Of a DNA stretch of 64,000 nucleotides, positions 15,061-23,396 are shown piece after piece (position 1 is the stretch's first letter; each line of letters begins with the position of its first letter). Source of the DNA: Roseinatronobacter domitianus (GTDB lineage: Bacteria > Pseudomonadota > Alphaproteobacteria > Rhodobacterales > Rhodobacteraceae). Under the pieces are notes generated by a model, which was not told the DNA's origin, ran no database searches, and worked only from the letters and a program-made list of their open reading frames with translations. The DNA is taken from the NCBI RefSeq assembly GCF_023336755.1, contig NZ_JALZWP010000008.1, positions 115,121-179,120 on the forward strand, given 5' to 3'. The translations under genes were made by a program, and so were the position numbers.

Positions 15061-16224
15061 TCACTTTGCCAAGTCACGCATGACGGTGATAAGGTCGGAT
15101 TTCCCCTCGAACCCGATGCCGGGCAACTCCGGCATGGTGATATGGCCATCCTCTACCTGCACACCGTCCGGGAACCCGCCATAGGGTTGGAACAGGTCGG
15201 GGTAGCTTTCATTCCCGCCCAGTCCAAGACCTGCTGCAATATTCAGCGACATCTGGTGCCCGCCATGCGGGATGCAGCGACGACGTGACCAGCCCATCTG
15301 GTCCAGCACATCCAGCGTGCGCAGGTATTCGACCAGCCCGTAAGACAGCGCGCAGTCGAATTGCAACCAGTCGCGATCCGGCCGCATGCCGCCATGACGC
15401 AGCAGGTTGCGCGCGTCTTGATGGGAAAAGAGGTTTTCGCCCGTGGCCATTGGACCGGGGTAAAATTCGGACATGGCGGCCTGAAGCTGATAATCCAGCG
15501 GGTCGCCGATTTCTTCATACCAGAACAGCGGATACTGCCGCAGCATCTTGGCATAGGCGATGGCGGTTTCCAGATCGAACCGGCCATTGGCATCGACAGC
15601 CAGTTGCGCTTGCGTTCCGATCTCATTCAGCACGGCTTCGATCCGGCGCTGATCCTCGGCCAAGGACGCGCCGCCGATTTTCATTTTCACGACCGTGTAG
15701 CCCCGGTCCAGATAACTGCGCATCTCGGCGCGTAGCTGGGTGTCATCCTTGCCGGGGTAGTAATAGCCCCCCGCCGCATAGACGAACACGCGCGGGTCGG
15801 CTTGGGTGCCATAGCGGTCAGCCAACAGGCGAAACAGCGGTTTGCCCGCGATCTTGGCAATCGCGTCCCAAACCGCCATGTCGATGGTGCCGACTGCGAC
15901 AGAGCGTTCGCCATGCCCGCCGGGTTTTTCATTGGCCATCATCGCGGCCCAGATGCGGTGCGCGTCTAGGTTTTCGCCCGTATCGTCCAGCAAGGACGCC
16001 GGGTCCGCCTGCAAAACCCGGTCGCGGAACCGCTCACGGATCAACCCGCCTTGCCCATACCGCCCGTTCGAGTTGAAGCCGTAGCCAACCACACGCTGAC
16101 CGTCGCGCACCACATCGGTCACGACGGCCACAAGGCTGGCCGTCATCTTGCTGAAGTCGATGTAAGCATTGCGAATAGGTGACGCGATAGGCTTCGTGAC
16201 CTCGCAGATGTCCAGAATGCGCAT
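15061..16224 (-). CDS. Enolase-superfamily dehydratase, probable D-tartrate dehydratase
   Basis: The 387-residue protein has an enolase-type N-terminal cap and a barrel with VVKMKIGG (Lys182), metal ligands Asp211 (VDAN), Glu237 (WYEE) and Glu263 (TGEN), and His320 in CIPHGGHQMSLN. These five positions sit a constant two residues below the published Bradyrhizobium D-tartrate dehydratase positions as I remember them (Lys184, Asp213, Glu239, Glu265, His322). The product would be oxaloacetate. It faces the sensor/binding-protein operon end to end, seven bases apart. The start at 16224 has AGGGAGAACC upstream. No transporter is directly attached, so uptake would rely on the neighbouring tct system or another one. 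Confidence 0.82.
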   Translation of the reverse strand: MRILDICEVTKPIASPIRNAYIDFSKMTASLVAVVTDVVRDGQRVVGYGFNSNGRYGQGGLIRERFRDRVLQADPASLLDDTGENLDAHRIWAAMMANEKPGGHGERSVAVGTIDMAVWDAIAKIAGKPLFRLLADRYGTQADPRVFVYAAGGYYYPGKDDTQLRAEMRSYLDRGYTVVKMKIGGASLAEDQRRIEAVLNEIGTQAQLAVDANGRFDLETAIAYAKMLRQYPLFWYEEIGDPLDYQLQAAMSEFYPGPMATGENLFSHQDARNLLRHGGMRPDRDWLQFDCALSYGLVEYLRTLDVLDQMGWSRRRCIPHGGHQMSLNIAAGLGLGGNESYPDLFQPYGGFPDGVQVEDGHITMPELPGIGFEGKSDLITVMRDLAK

Positions 16225-16330
16225 GGTTTTGGTTCTCCCTTTTTGGGCAGACCCTAGAAGCCGCGCGCGCAATGGTCCAGAGGGTGCAATGCCCCTCGCC
16301 ACGGCGCAGCGCCCGCGCTAATCTGCGCCC

Positions 16331-17584
16331 ATGCCTGCTCTGTGCCGTGAGTGTCTGTCTCCTTTTCCCGCCGGGCCGCGTTGCCCGGCCTGTCACAGCC
16401 GCCGCGTTGTGGCCGATGCGGAGCTATATGATCTGAGCATTGCTCATATGGATTGCGATGCGTTTTATGCCAGTGTGGAAAAGCGCGATAATCCGGCCTT
16501 GCGCAACAAGCCGGTGATCGTGGGCGGCGGGCAGCGTGGGGTGGTGACAACGGCTTGCTACATTGCCCGCATTCACGGTGTGCGCTCTGCCATGCCCATG
16601 TTCAAAGCGTTGCAGCTTTGCCCCGAAGCGGTGGTCGTCAAACCAAGGTTTGAAGCCTACACAGCCGCCTCTCGGGACATTCGCGCCATGATGGAGGACC
16701 TGACCCCCGCGATCGAGCCTTTGTCGTTGGACGAAGCGTTTCTGGACCTGTCGGGCACGGCCGCCCTGCATGGCGCGCCGCCTGCGGTCATGCTGGCCGG
16801 GCTGGTGCGACGTATGGAACGCGAGCTGGGGCTGTCCGGGTCCATCGGCCTGTCGCATAACAAGTTTCTGGCCAAGATCGCGTCCGATCTGGACAAGCCG
16901 CGCGGGTTTTCTGTGATCGCAAAGGCTGACACAGAATCGTTTTTACGCGGCAAGCCTGTGGGTATCATCTGGGGTGTGGGCGCGGCGATGCGCGCGCAGT
17001 TGGAGCGCGCAGGGATCGCTGTCATTGACGACCTGCTACGCTGGGACCGCACCGATCTGGTGGCGCGCTTCGGGTCCATGGGGATGCGGCTGTATGATCT
17101 GGCACGCGGGCAGGATGCGCGACCCGTCAGCCGCGACCGTGCGGTAAAATCAATCTCCAAGGAAACCACGTTCGGCGCGGATTTGGCCGACCTTGAGGTG
17201 TTGGAGGGTCATTTGTGGCGGCTGGCCGAGCAGGTCTCCAGCCGTGCCAAGGCGCGTGGGCTGGCGGGGCGGGTTGTTACGTTAAAGCTGAAACGCGCCG
17301 ACCATCGCAGCCTGACGCGGCGGCAGTCACTCGACAGCCCGACCACGCTGGCCGATACCATCTGGCGCAGCGCGCGGCCCTTGCTGGCCGGTGCGCTGGG
17401 GCAAGGGCCGTTTCGGTTGATCGGGGTGGGCATCTCAGAGCTGACCGCCGATGACGGCACCGGATTCTCCTTGGACCTTTTGGATCACGGCGCTGCGAAA
17501 CGGGCCAAGGCGGAACGCACCATGGACAGTTTGCGTGACCGTTTCGGGCCGGATGCAGTTATCAAGGGGCGCAGCCTGCGATGA
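16331..17584 (+). CDS. dinB: DNA polymerase IV (Y-family) with N-terminal zinc ribbon
   Basis: The 417-residue protein is a translesion polymerase. The palm carries SIAHMDCDAFYASVEKRDNP with the first metal aspartate, and EPLSLDEAFLDLSG with the catalytic Asp-Glu. GLSHNKFLAKIASDLDKP and a little-finger domain follow. The first 21 residues hold two CxxC pairs (Cys5/Cys8 and Cys18/Cys21), a probable zinc ribbon that is recurrent in alphaproteobacterial DinB proteins and absent from the E. coli enzyme. The stop overlaps the next gene's ATG. No clear LexA box was seen in the 106-base upstream gap. Confidence 0.93.
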   Translation: MPALCRECLSPFPAGPRCPACHSRRVVADAELYDLSIAHMDCDAFYASVEKRDNPALRNKPVIVGGGQRGVVTTACYIARIHGVRSAMPMFKALQLCPEAVVVKPRFEAYTAASRDIRAMMEDLTPAIEPLSLDEAFLDLSGTAALHGAPPAVMLAGLVRRMERELGLSGSIGLSHNKFLAKIASDLDKPRGFSVIAKADTESFLRGKPVGIIWGVGAAMRAQLERAGIAVIDDLLRWDRTDLVARFGSMGMRLYDLARGQDARPVSRDRAVKSISKETTFGADLADLEVLEGHLWRLAEQVSSRAKARGLAGRVVTLKLKRADHRSLTRRQSLDSPTTLADTIWRSARPLLAGALGQGPFRLIGVGISELTADDGTGFSLDLLDHGAAKRAKAERTMDSLRDRFGPDAVIKGRSLR

Positions 17585-18411
17585 ACCGGGTTCTGGTTAT
17601 GGGGGCAAGCGGCCGTCTTGGGGCCTATCTGCGGCAATTCTGGCCAGGCTTAGCGGTTGCTCCGCAGTGGCAGTATCGCGCCAATGCCCCTGCCGGTGCG
17701 CTGCTCTGGGCTCCGTTGCAAGACCGGGTGCCCGATTGCGCCCCGGTCGATACGGTGCTGTGCCTGTCGGGCGTAACCCAAGGTGCTGCGCTGGCGCAAA
17801 ATACCGATCTTGCCCTGGCGGCACTGGAAGCTGCGCGCGCGCTTGGGGCAAGGCGCGTTGTGCTGACCTCCAGCGCGGCGGTCTATGGCGCGACTTGTGG
17901 GCCTCATGATGAAGATGAAACCTGCCATCCGATAACCCCCTATGGTGTGGCGAAACTGGCCATGGAGCGGGCCGCATTGGCACAGGCAGACATGCTAAAA
18001 GTGACATGTCTGCGCATTGGCAATGTCGCCGGTGCAGACGCGCTTTTGGGCGGGCTTGCGTTGGCGGGTGTCCCGCGGCTCGATCAATTCGCTGATGGGC
18101 GCGCAGCGCATCGCGCCTATATTGGCCCCATGACATTGGCGCGGGTGCTGGCGCACCTGTGCTGCCATCCCAAGCGCCTGCCATCTGTGTTGAATGTGGC
18201 ACAACCGGGATTGATCTGTATGGATACGATGCTTGCCGCCGCACAGGTGACGTGGGAGTGGCGGCCTGCCCCCTCAACTGCACGGGCGGAATTGGGCCTG
18301 CATGTGGGCTGCTTGCAAGCACTCTGCCCGGTGCCGCACGCGACGCCAGAATCGCTTGTGTCGGAGTGGCGCTTGACATGGGCCGCGTCTCGACGGAACG
18401 ACGGCGCATGA
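17581..18411 (+). CDS. NAD-dependent epimerase/dehydratase (extended SDR)
   Basis: The 276-residue protein begins MNRVLVMGASGRLGAYLRQF, the Rossmann glycine motif of the extended short-chain dehydrogenase family. It has VVLTSSAAVYG followed by TPYGVAKLAMERA, giving the Ser and the YxxxK catalytic pair. These enzymes alter nucleotide sugars. It overlaps dinB at one end (ATGA) and the sugar-transferase gene at the other (ATGA), so it probably supplies or modifies the sugar used there. The exact sugar is not predictable. At 276 residues it is a little shorter than typical 300-340 residue epimerases. Confidence 0.82.
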   Translation: MNRVLVMGASGRLGAYLRQFWPGLAVAPQWQYRANAPAGALLWAPLQDRVPDCAPVDTVLCLSGVTQGAALAQNTDLALAALEAARALGARRVVLTSSAAVYGATCGPHDEDETCHPITPYGVAKLAMERAALAQADMLKVTCLRIGNVAGADALLGGLALAGVPRLDQFADGRAAHRAYIGPMTLARVLAHLCCHPKRLPSVLNVAQPGLICMDTMLAAAQVTWEWRPAPSTARAELGLHVGCLQALCPVPHATPESLVSEWRLTWAASRRNDGA

Positions 18412-19070
18412 CCTGGTCCAAACGTGCGTTCGATATCGGCTTCACCGTCTTTCTGGCCCCCGCGGCTTTAGCGGTGTTCGGCGTGATTTTTATCCTGCAA
18501 TGGTGGAAACAGGGCAGGCCGTTCTTCTACCGCTCGGAACGAATGTATAAACCGGGCGAGCCTTTCGCGCTTTGGAAGTTCCGCACCATGCGCAATGTCG
18601 TGGCCGATACCGGCGTCTCTGGCGGGGACAAATCCACGCGCATAACGCCCTTCGGTCGCAAGTTACGCCGTCTGCGCATGGATGAATTGCCGCAATTCCT
18701 GAATATCTTGCGTGGTGATATCAGCTTTGTCGGTCCGCGCCCGCCTTTGCGGCAGTATGTCGAACAGTTCCCGGATCTTTATGCTCGCGTGTTGCGGTCG
18801 CGCCCCGGTGTGACAGGGCTGGCCTCTCTTGTCTTTGCCCGCCACGAAGAGGAAATCTTGCGCGACTGCGCCACGCCGGATGAAACCGACAGGGTTTATG
18901 CGCGCCGCTGTGTGGCACGCAAAGCCCGGATCGACCTTTTGTATCAGGAACATGCCAACCTTGTTCTAGACCTGTGGATCATCGCGCTGACGGTGGCGCG
19001 CTCGGCCGGTCGGGCGCGGGGAAGGCGGCTACCGCGTCGTCGCCCGGCGCATCATCCATCGCGCTTATAG
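18408..19070 (+). CDS. Initiating sugar transferase (WcaJ/bacterial sugar transferase type)
   Basis: The 220-residue protein starts MTWSKRAFDIGFTVFLAPAA with one membrane segment near residues 11-28. It then shows the PF02397 blocks: GRPFFYRSERMYKPGEPFALWKFRTM, RITPFGRKLRRLRMDELPQFLNILRGD and SFVGPRPPL. Such enzymes transfer a sugar-1-phosphate to undecaprenyl phosphate at the cytoplasmic face and so start capsule, exopolysaccharide or O-antigen units. This is the short single-domain form. The ATG at 18408 overlaps the epimerase stop. The C-terminus is unusually arginine-rich (RARGRRLPRRRP) and overlaps the convergent GT2 gene by six bases. Confidence 0.88.
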   Translation: MTWSKRAFDIGFTVFLAPAALAVFGVIFILQWWKQGRPFFYRSERMYKPGEPFALWKFRTMRNVVADTGVSGGDKSTRITPFGRKLRRLRMDELPQFLNILRGDISFVGPRPPLRQYVEQFPDLYARVLRSRPGVTGLASLVFARHEEEILRDCATPDETDRVYARRCVARKARIDLLYQEHANLVLDLWIIALTVARSAGRARGRRLPRRRPAHHPSRL

Positions 19071-20030
19071 GTTTCGACGCGCGATTTCCGCGTGGAGGTC
19101 CATAAGCGACCAGCGCGTATCGCCGCGCAGCCCATGGCGCAGACCCCACAGCATGAGCCGCGCGCGCCGAGGTCTGTTCCCACCGCCGGCCCATAGCCGC
19201 CACAGCCATTTCGGCAGGATAACCAGAAGCGCGGGCCAGAATAGCCTACCCGCCGCAGCGCGATACAGGATCAGCAAGTTGCGATGATAGAAATACAGCT
19301 TCCAATCCGGGGTCAACGCGCCATCCGCGTCGAAGCTGCTGCAATCATGGGTGTAGTGCAGGTCGGGTATAAAGACGATGCGCCCGCCCGCCTTGCGAAG
19401 GTGAAGGCAAAACAGGGCGTCATCCGCATACAGGAACAGCCGACCGTCGGGATAGCCTGCAAGTTCGACTGCTTGGCGCGACACGAACAGGCCCACAAAA
19501 GACCCACCATCGACCTCTATTGGGGTCTGGTTGGTGTAATCCGTGTCGGCCAAGTGAAAGGCTTTGCGACCGCCACCAAGTGCGGTGCGCAAGAACACCC
19601 GCAAGCTGCGGAACGGGTTGAACAGCGGGCGGTTCATGTCGCAAATCTGGCCATCCGCAGTGCGCACGGCGGTGGCTATCGCCGCGCATCCAGTTTTATC
19701 GGCGGCATGGAAGCGCACGAGCATGCCGGGCGCGGGCCACGCGTCATCATCTTGCAAAAGCATCCAGTCCGGGTCGTAACGTGTGACCGCATGGCGCATG
19801 CCGGCTTCGAAGCCGCCTGCGCCACCATGGTTTCGTTCCAGCCGAAGATGGTCAAGGCGTGGGTCATTCAGCCCGCGCAAATAGGCATCGGTGCCGTCGG
19901 TGCTGGCATTGTCTACCACCACGATGCGGTCCAAGGGTTCCGCCAGCAGGTGAGCCAGCGTCTGCCGCAACTGTGCCAGCCGATTGAACGTTACGAGAAT
20001 TGCGCAAACCGTCGCGCGATCCGGTATCAT
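19065..20030 (-). CDS. Family 2 glycosyltransferase, GlfT2-like
   Basis: The 321-residue enzyme has a GT-A fold start, ATVCAILVTFNRLAQLRQTL, the UDP-binding VVDNASTDGTDAYL and the metal motif LLQDDDAWP. After these come acceptor-region residues DGGSFVGLFVSRQAVEL and LFLYADDALFCLHL. The layout resembles galactofuranosyl- and rhamnosyltransferases. It overlaps glf by ATGA, and glf makes UDP-galactofuranose, so a galactofuranosyltransferase is the best guess. The C-terminal part has a possible amphipathic membrane-associated segment (RLFWPALLVILPKWLWRLW). Confidence 0.85.
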   Translation of the reverse strand: MIPDRATVCAILVTFNRLAQLRQTLAHLLAEPLDRIVVVDNASTDGTDAYLRGLNDPRLDHLRLERNHGGAGGFEAGMRHAVTRYDPDWMLLQDDDAWPAPGMLVRFHAADKTGCAAIATAVRTADGQICDMNRPLFNPFRSLRVFLRTALGGGRKAFHLADTDYTNQTPIEVDGGSFVGLFVSRQAVELAGYPDGRLFLYADDALFCLHLRKAGGRIVFIPDLHYTHDCSSFDADGALTPDWKLYFYHRNLLILYRAAAGRLFWPALLVILPKWLWRLWAGGGNRPRRARLMLWGLRHGLRGDTRWSLMDLHAEIARRNL

Positions 20031-21133
20031 GGTGACACCGAGAACGCGGGCATGGGGCGATCCTGCGCGATGCTGTCCAGATACAATTCCGCGCAATCCA
20101 GCGCCTCGCGGATCGTGACATCCATATTCAGATAGCGATAGGTGCCCAGACGCCCCACGAATGTGACACCCCGCTCGGCCTGCGCGCGGGCGATATAGGC
20201 TGATAAAAGCGCCTTATCCTCTGCCAGGCGGATCGGGTAATACGGAATATCCGCTGGCCCACAGGCGCGAGACGTCTCGCGGTAGCAGATTGTCCGGGTA
20301 TGGTCCTCCCAAGGTGCGAAATACTTGTGCTCTGTAATTCGCGTATGCGGGATATGAGCATCGGCATAGTTCATGACCGCGCAGCCCTGATAATCGCCGT
20401 CATGGGTCAGACTTTCGAAATCCAGTGTGCGATAACCCAGCGCACCGGCATCTTCTCCGAACCAGCTATCCAGTGGCCCGGAATAGAAAACATGGTCGAA
20501 CCCCTGCGCCATCGGGCGCTCATACCGCGTGTTCAGCGACAGGCTGATCCGTGGATGGTCAAGCATGGCGGCAACGATGGGCGTGTAGCCCTGCTCTGGC
20601 ATGCCCTGAGAGGCGTGGAAGAAATAATTGTCGTCATAGGTAAAACGCAACGGCAACCGCTTCAGAATGGCGGCGGGAACTGCTTTGGGCTCGCAGCCCC
20701 ATTGCTTGGCGGTGTAGCTTTTGAAGAATGCCTCATACAACTCGCGCCCCAGCATAGACAGAGCCTGCTCTTCGAAATTGCGCGCCTCTGCCGGGGCCAT
20801 GTCGGTGTCGAAAAGCTGGTTAATGGTGTGCAGGTTCATGGGCATCGTGTAAACGCGCCCGCCACTCTTGGTTTTGACCCGGTGTGTGTAGGCCCGGAAC
20901 CGCCCGAAACGGTTGATGTAATCCCAGACGCCCCGGTCATCGGTGTGAAAGATATGCGGGCCATACACATGGATCAGAATGCCGGTGTCGTCATCGCGCG
21001 CGGTGTGACAATTCCCGCCCACATGGTCGCGCGCGTCCAGAGCCGTCACCTCGTGCCCGGCCTCTGCAAGCTGACGCGCGAGAACCGCGCCGGACAATCC
21101 TGCCCCGACCATCAGAAGTGATTTCCGTGTCAT
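20027..21133 (-). CDS. glf: UDP-galactopyranose mutase
   Basis: The 368-residue flavoenzyme converts UDP-galactopyranose to UDP-galactofuranose. It has the FAD motif LLMVGAGLSGAVLARQLAE, GNCHTARDDDTGILIHVYGP with the substrate-site HVYGPHIFHT, TMPMNLHTINQLF, and FKSYTAKQWGC. The start at 21133 (MTRKSLLMVG) is preferred because the FAD motif normally begins within ten residues; ATGs further up would add a charged tail. It lies 54 bases after galE and overlaps the GT2 gene, so UDP-glucose to UDP-galactose to UDP-galactofuranose to transfer is encoded in one run. Confidence 0.95.
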   Translation of the reverse strand: MTRKSLLMVGAGLSGAVLARQLAEAGHEVTALDARDHVGGNCHTARDDDTGILIHVYGPHIFHTDDRGVWDYINRFGRFRAYTHRVKTKSGGRVYTMPMNLHTINQLFDTDMAPAEARNFEEQALSMLGRELYEAFFKSYTAKQWGCEPKAVPAAILKRLPLRFTYDDNYFFHASQGMPEQGYTPIVAAMLDHPRISLSLNTRYERPMAQGFDHVFYSGPLDSWFGEDAGALGYRTLDFESLTHDGDYQGCAVMNYADAHIPHTRITEHKYFAPWEDHTRTICYRETSRACGPADIPYYPIRLAEDKALLSAYIARAQAERGVTFVGRLGTYRYLNMDVTIREALDCAELYLDSIAQDRPMPAFSVSP

Positions 21134-21187
21134 CGGCACCATTCTGTTTTCGGGCTTAGCCCGCGACTTCACGCACGCTACAGACAG

Positions 21188-22201
21188 CTATCCAGAATAG
21201 CCGCCAGTCTTATACCAACGCCATGCATCTTCTATCATCAGTTTGAGAGAGGACCGCTCCTGCGTCCAGCCCAGTTCCTCGACTGCGCGACGACTGCCGG
21301 ACACAAGTGCCGCCGCATCCCCTGCGCGGCGTGGCCCAAAGCTATGCGGCACGCGGTGCCCCGTGCCAGCGCGGCATTGCGCAATCACCTCTGCTACGGA
21401 AAAACCGACCCCGGTGCCCAAGTTGAACACGCGGTTGCCACGCCCGTCCAGCAGCCAGTCCAGCCCCAGAACATGCGCGCGCGCAAGGTCCATCACATGC
21501 ACGTAGTCGCGTATGCAGGTGCCGTCATGGGTGGGGTAGTCGTTGCCATGGATAACCAGCGCCGGGCGCGCGCCTGCCACGGCCTCTATCATGACCGGGA
21601 TCAGATGCGTCTCCGGCTGGTGCCATTCGCCGATCTCGGCCTCTGGGTCGGCCCCGGCGACGTTGAAATACCGAAAGATCACAGAGTTCAGACCGTGACT
21701 GACGCCGAAATCGCGGAGCATCCCTTCTACGGCCAGTTTTGATGCGCCGTAAGCATTCAAAGGATTTTGCGAGCTGTCCTCGTCCAGCACAATCCCGTCT
21801 TGGTCGCCATAGGTCGCACAGGTCGAGGAAAACACAATGTTGCTGCAGCCCGCATCGACCATTGCCTCTATCAGGTTGAGAGAGCCACAAACATTGTTGC
21901 GCCAATACAGGCCGGGATCGCGTGTCGCTTCGCCGACTTGGCTGAGCGCGGCGAAATGCATGACCGCGCAAGGTTGGTATTCGGCAAAGGCGGCATCTAG
22001 CGCGGCACGGTCCAGCAGATCGGCTTGCACCAGCGGCCCGAATTTGACCGCTTGTGCCCAGCCGGTGCTCAGGCTGTCAAACGTGACGGGAGTAAAGCCT
22101 TGCTGCGCCAATAGTTTGCAGGCGTGTGACCCGATATACCCCGCTCCGCCCGTGACCAGAACGATACGCTTGGGTGCCGTGGCGTCGGGTGTATCGGTCA
22201 C
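21188..22201 (-). CDS. galE: UDP-glucose 4-epimerase
   Basis: The 337-residue SDR enzyme interconverts UDP-glucose and UDP-galactose. It shows IVLVTGGAGYIGSHACKLL for NAD binding, VFSSTCATYG, the YxxxK pair in NPLNAYGASKLAVE, and RYFNVAGADPEAEIGEWH. The final block GLDWLLDGRGNRVFNLGTGVGFSV is typical of GalE. It follows galU by 18 bases and feeds the mutase downstream. Confidence 0.94.
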   Translation of the reverse strand: MTDTPDATAPKRIVLVTGGAGYIGSHACKLLAQQGFTPVTFDSLSTGWAQAVKFGPLVQADLLDRAALDAAFAEYQPCAVMHFAALSQVGEATRDPGLYWRNNVCGSLNLIEAMVDAGCSNIVFSSTCATYGDQDGIVLDEDSSQNPLNAYGASKLAVEGMLRDFGVSHGLNSVIFRYFNVAGADPEAEIGEWHQPETHLIPVMIEAVAGARPALVIHGNDYPTHDGTCIRDYVHVMDLARAHVLGLDWLLDGRGNRVFNLGTGVGFSVAEVIAQCRAGTGHRVPHSFGPRRAGDAAALVSGSRRAVEELGWTQERSSLKLMIEDAWRWYKTGGYSG

Positions 22202-22219
22202 GTCGCGCCCTCCGCCGCG

Positions 22220-23104
22220 TCAGTGCGCGGTTTGCGCAATTCGGTCGCGCAACAGGTCAAGGAAACGGTCGCGATACTCGGCATCGGCCAGCGCGACATC
22301 AACAATGGCCGTAAGATAGCCGAACTTATCGCCACAATCGTAGCGGCGCGACGGGTTTGTGATGGCAGCAACCTTGCCAGCTTGCGCCAGTTGGTCGATT
22401 GCGTCGGCCAGTTGAATTTCGCCCCCGGCACCCGGTTTCAACCCGCGCAGGACATCGAAAATTTCTGGCGTGAAAACGTAGCGTCCAAAAGAGGCAAGGT
22501 TTGAAGGCGCTTTGTCCACGGCGGGTTTCTCGATAATGCCTTCAACGCTGATAAGCCCGTCAGAATCTGTCGCGCCCGGTTTCAAAATTCCATATTTCGA
22601 CGTGTCTTTTGGGTCCACTTCGGACACGGACAGCACCGTTTGCGGTTTCTTGGCATAAGCGCGGACAAGCGCTTCGGTTGGAAGTTCCGTCCCCTGCATC
22701 AGGTCATCGGCCAGCAGCACGACGAAGGCGTTATCACCCACTGCCGGTGCGGCACATAAAACGGCATGACCCAAGCCCAATGGTTCAGGCTGCCGCACGA
22801 AAATGCAGGAGACACCTTCTGGCACGATGTTGCGCACCATGTCGCGCAATTCGGTTTTGCCCTTCGCCATCAGTTGCGCTTCAAGTTCCAGATTGGCGTC
22901 GAAATGATCGCCCACGGCGCGCTTGTTGCGGCCGGTTACGAAGATCAACTCTGTGATCCCGGCAGCGACGGCTTCTTCCACGGCATATTGCACGATGGGC
23001 TTGTCGATGATTGGCAACAATTCCTTTGGCATCGCCTTGGTCGCGGGCAGAAACCGTGTTCCCGAACCCGCGACTGGAAAAACTGCTTTTGTTATTTTCG
23101 ACAT
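22220..23104 (-). CDS. galU: UTP-glucose-1-phosphate uridylyltransferase
   Basis: The 294-residue enzyme makes UDP-glucose. It shows AVFPVAGSGTRFLPATKAMPKELLPI, the nucleotide-binding loop of bacterial GalU, then ELIFVTGRNKRAVGDHFD, QPEPLGLGHAVLCA and VLLADDLM. Length and motifs match across the whole protein. It leads the minus-strand operon galU-galE-glf-GT2 and diverges from the FlaA1-type dehydratase gene. Confidence 0.95.
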   Translation of the reverse strand: MSKITKAVFPVAGSGTRFLPATKAMPKELLPIIDKPIVQYAVEEAVAAGITELIFVTGRNKRAVGDHFDANLELEAQLMAKGKTELRDMVRNIVPEGVSCIFVRQPEPLGLGHAVLCAAPAVGDNAFVVLLADDLMQGTELPTEALVRAYAKKPQTVLSVSEVDPKDTSKYGILKPGATDSDGLISVEGIIEKPAVDKAPSNLASFGRYVFTPEIFDVLRGLKPGAGGEIQLADAIDQLAQAGKVAAITNPSRRYDCGDKFGYLTAIVDVALADAEYRDRFLDLLRDRIAQTAH

Positions 23105-23396
23105 CAGAATTCCCGCCGCACTGCTCTAAATTTATCGCTTCACCTATACGGAAGGAGTGCGTGCCTGCAAGGAGAATGCCGGAATTTCCGCCGAACGGTC
23201 AGAATTCGGGCATTACCCAAGCGTCGCGGATCGGTGACAGCGTGGCGCACTGCGCTTCGACGCCATGGCAACTGTAGATTGTATTTGCAAGCCTTTGAGG
23301 GTTATCAAACGGGGCTTGGTGCCGGAAGCTGGTCCATTTGCGTTGTTGCTATTCTGTGTTCGCGTTCTGTGCCATTTTCGGAGGCCCGCAATTCAT
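23105..23396. promoter_or_regulatory. Divergent promoter region galU / FlaA1-type dehydratase
   Basis: This 292-base gap holds no gene that I can support. Short open stretches cross it but lack homology, and the dehydratase frame is open through part of it without family-like sequence. It must carry promoters for both directions. A GGAGG at 23380-23384 lies 12 bases before the rightward ATG. I saw no clear operator or hairpin. Confidence 0.4.
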
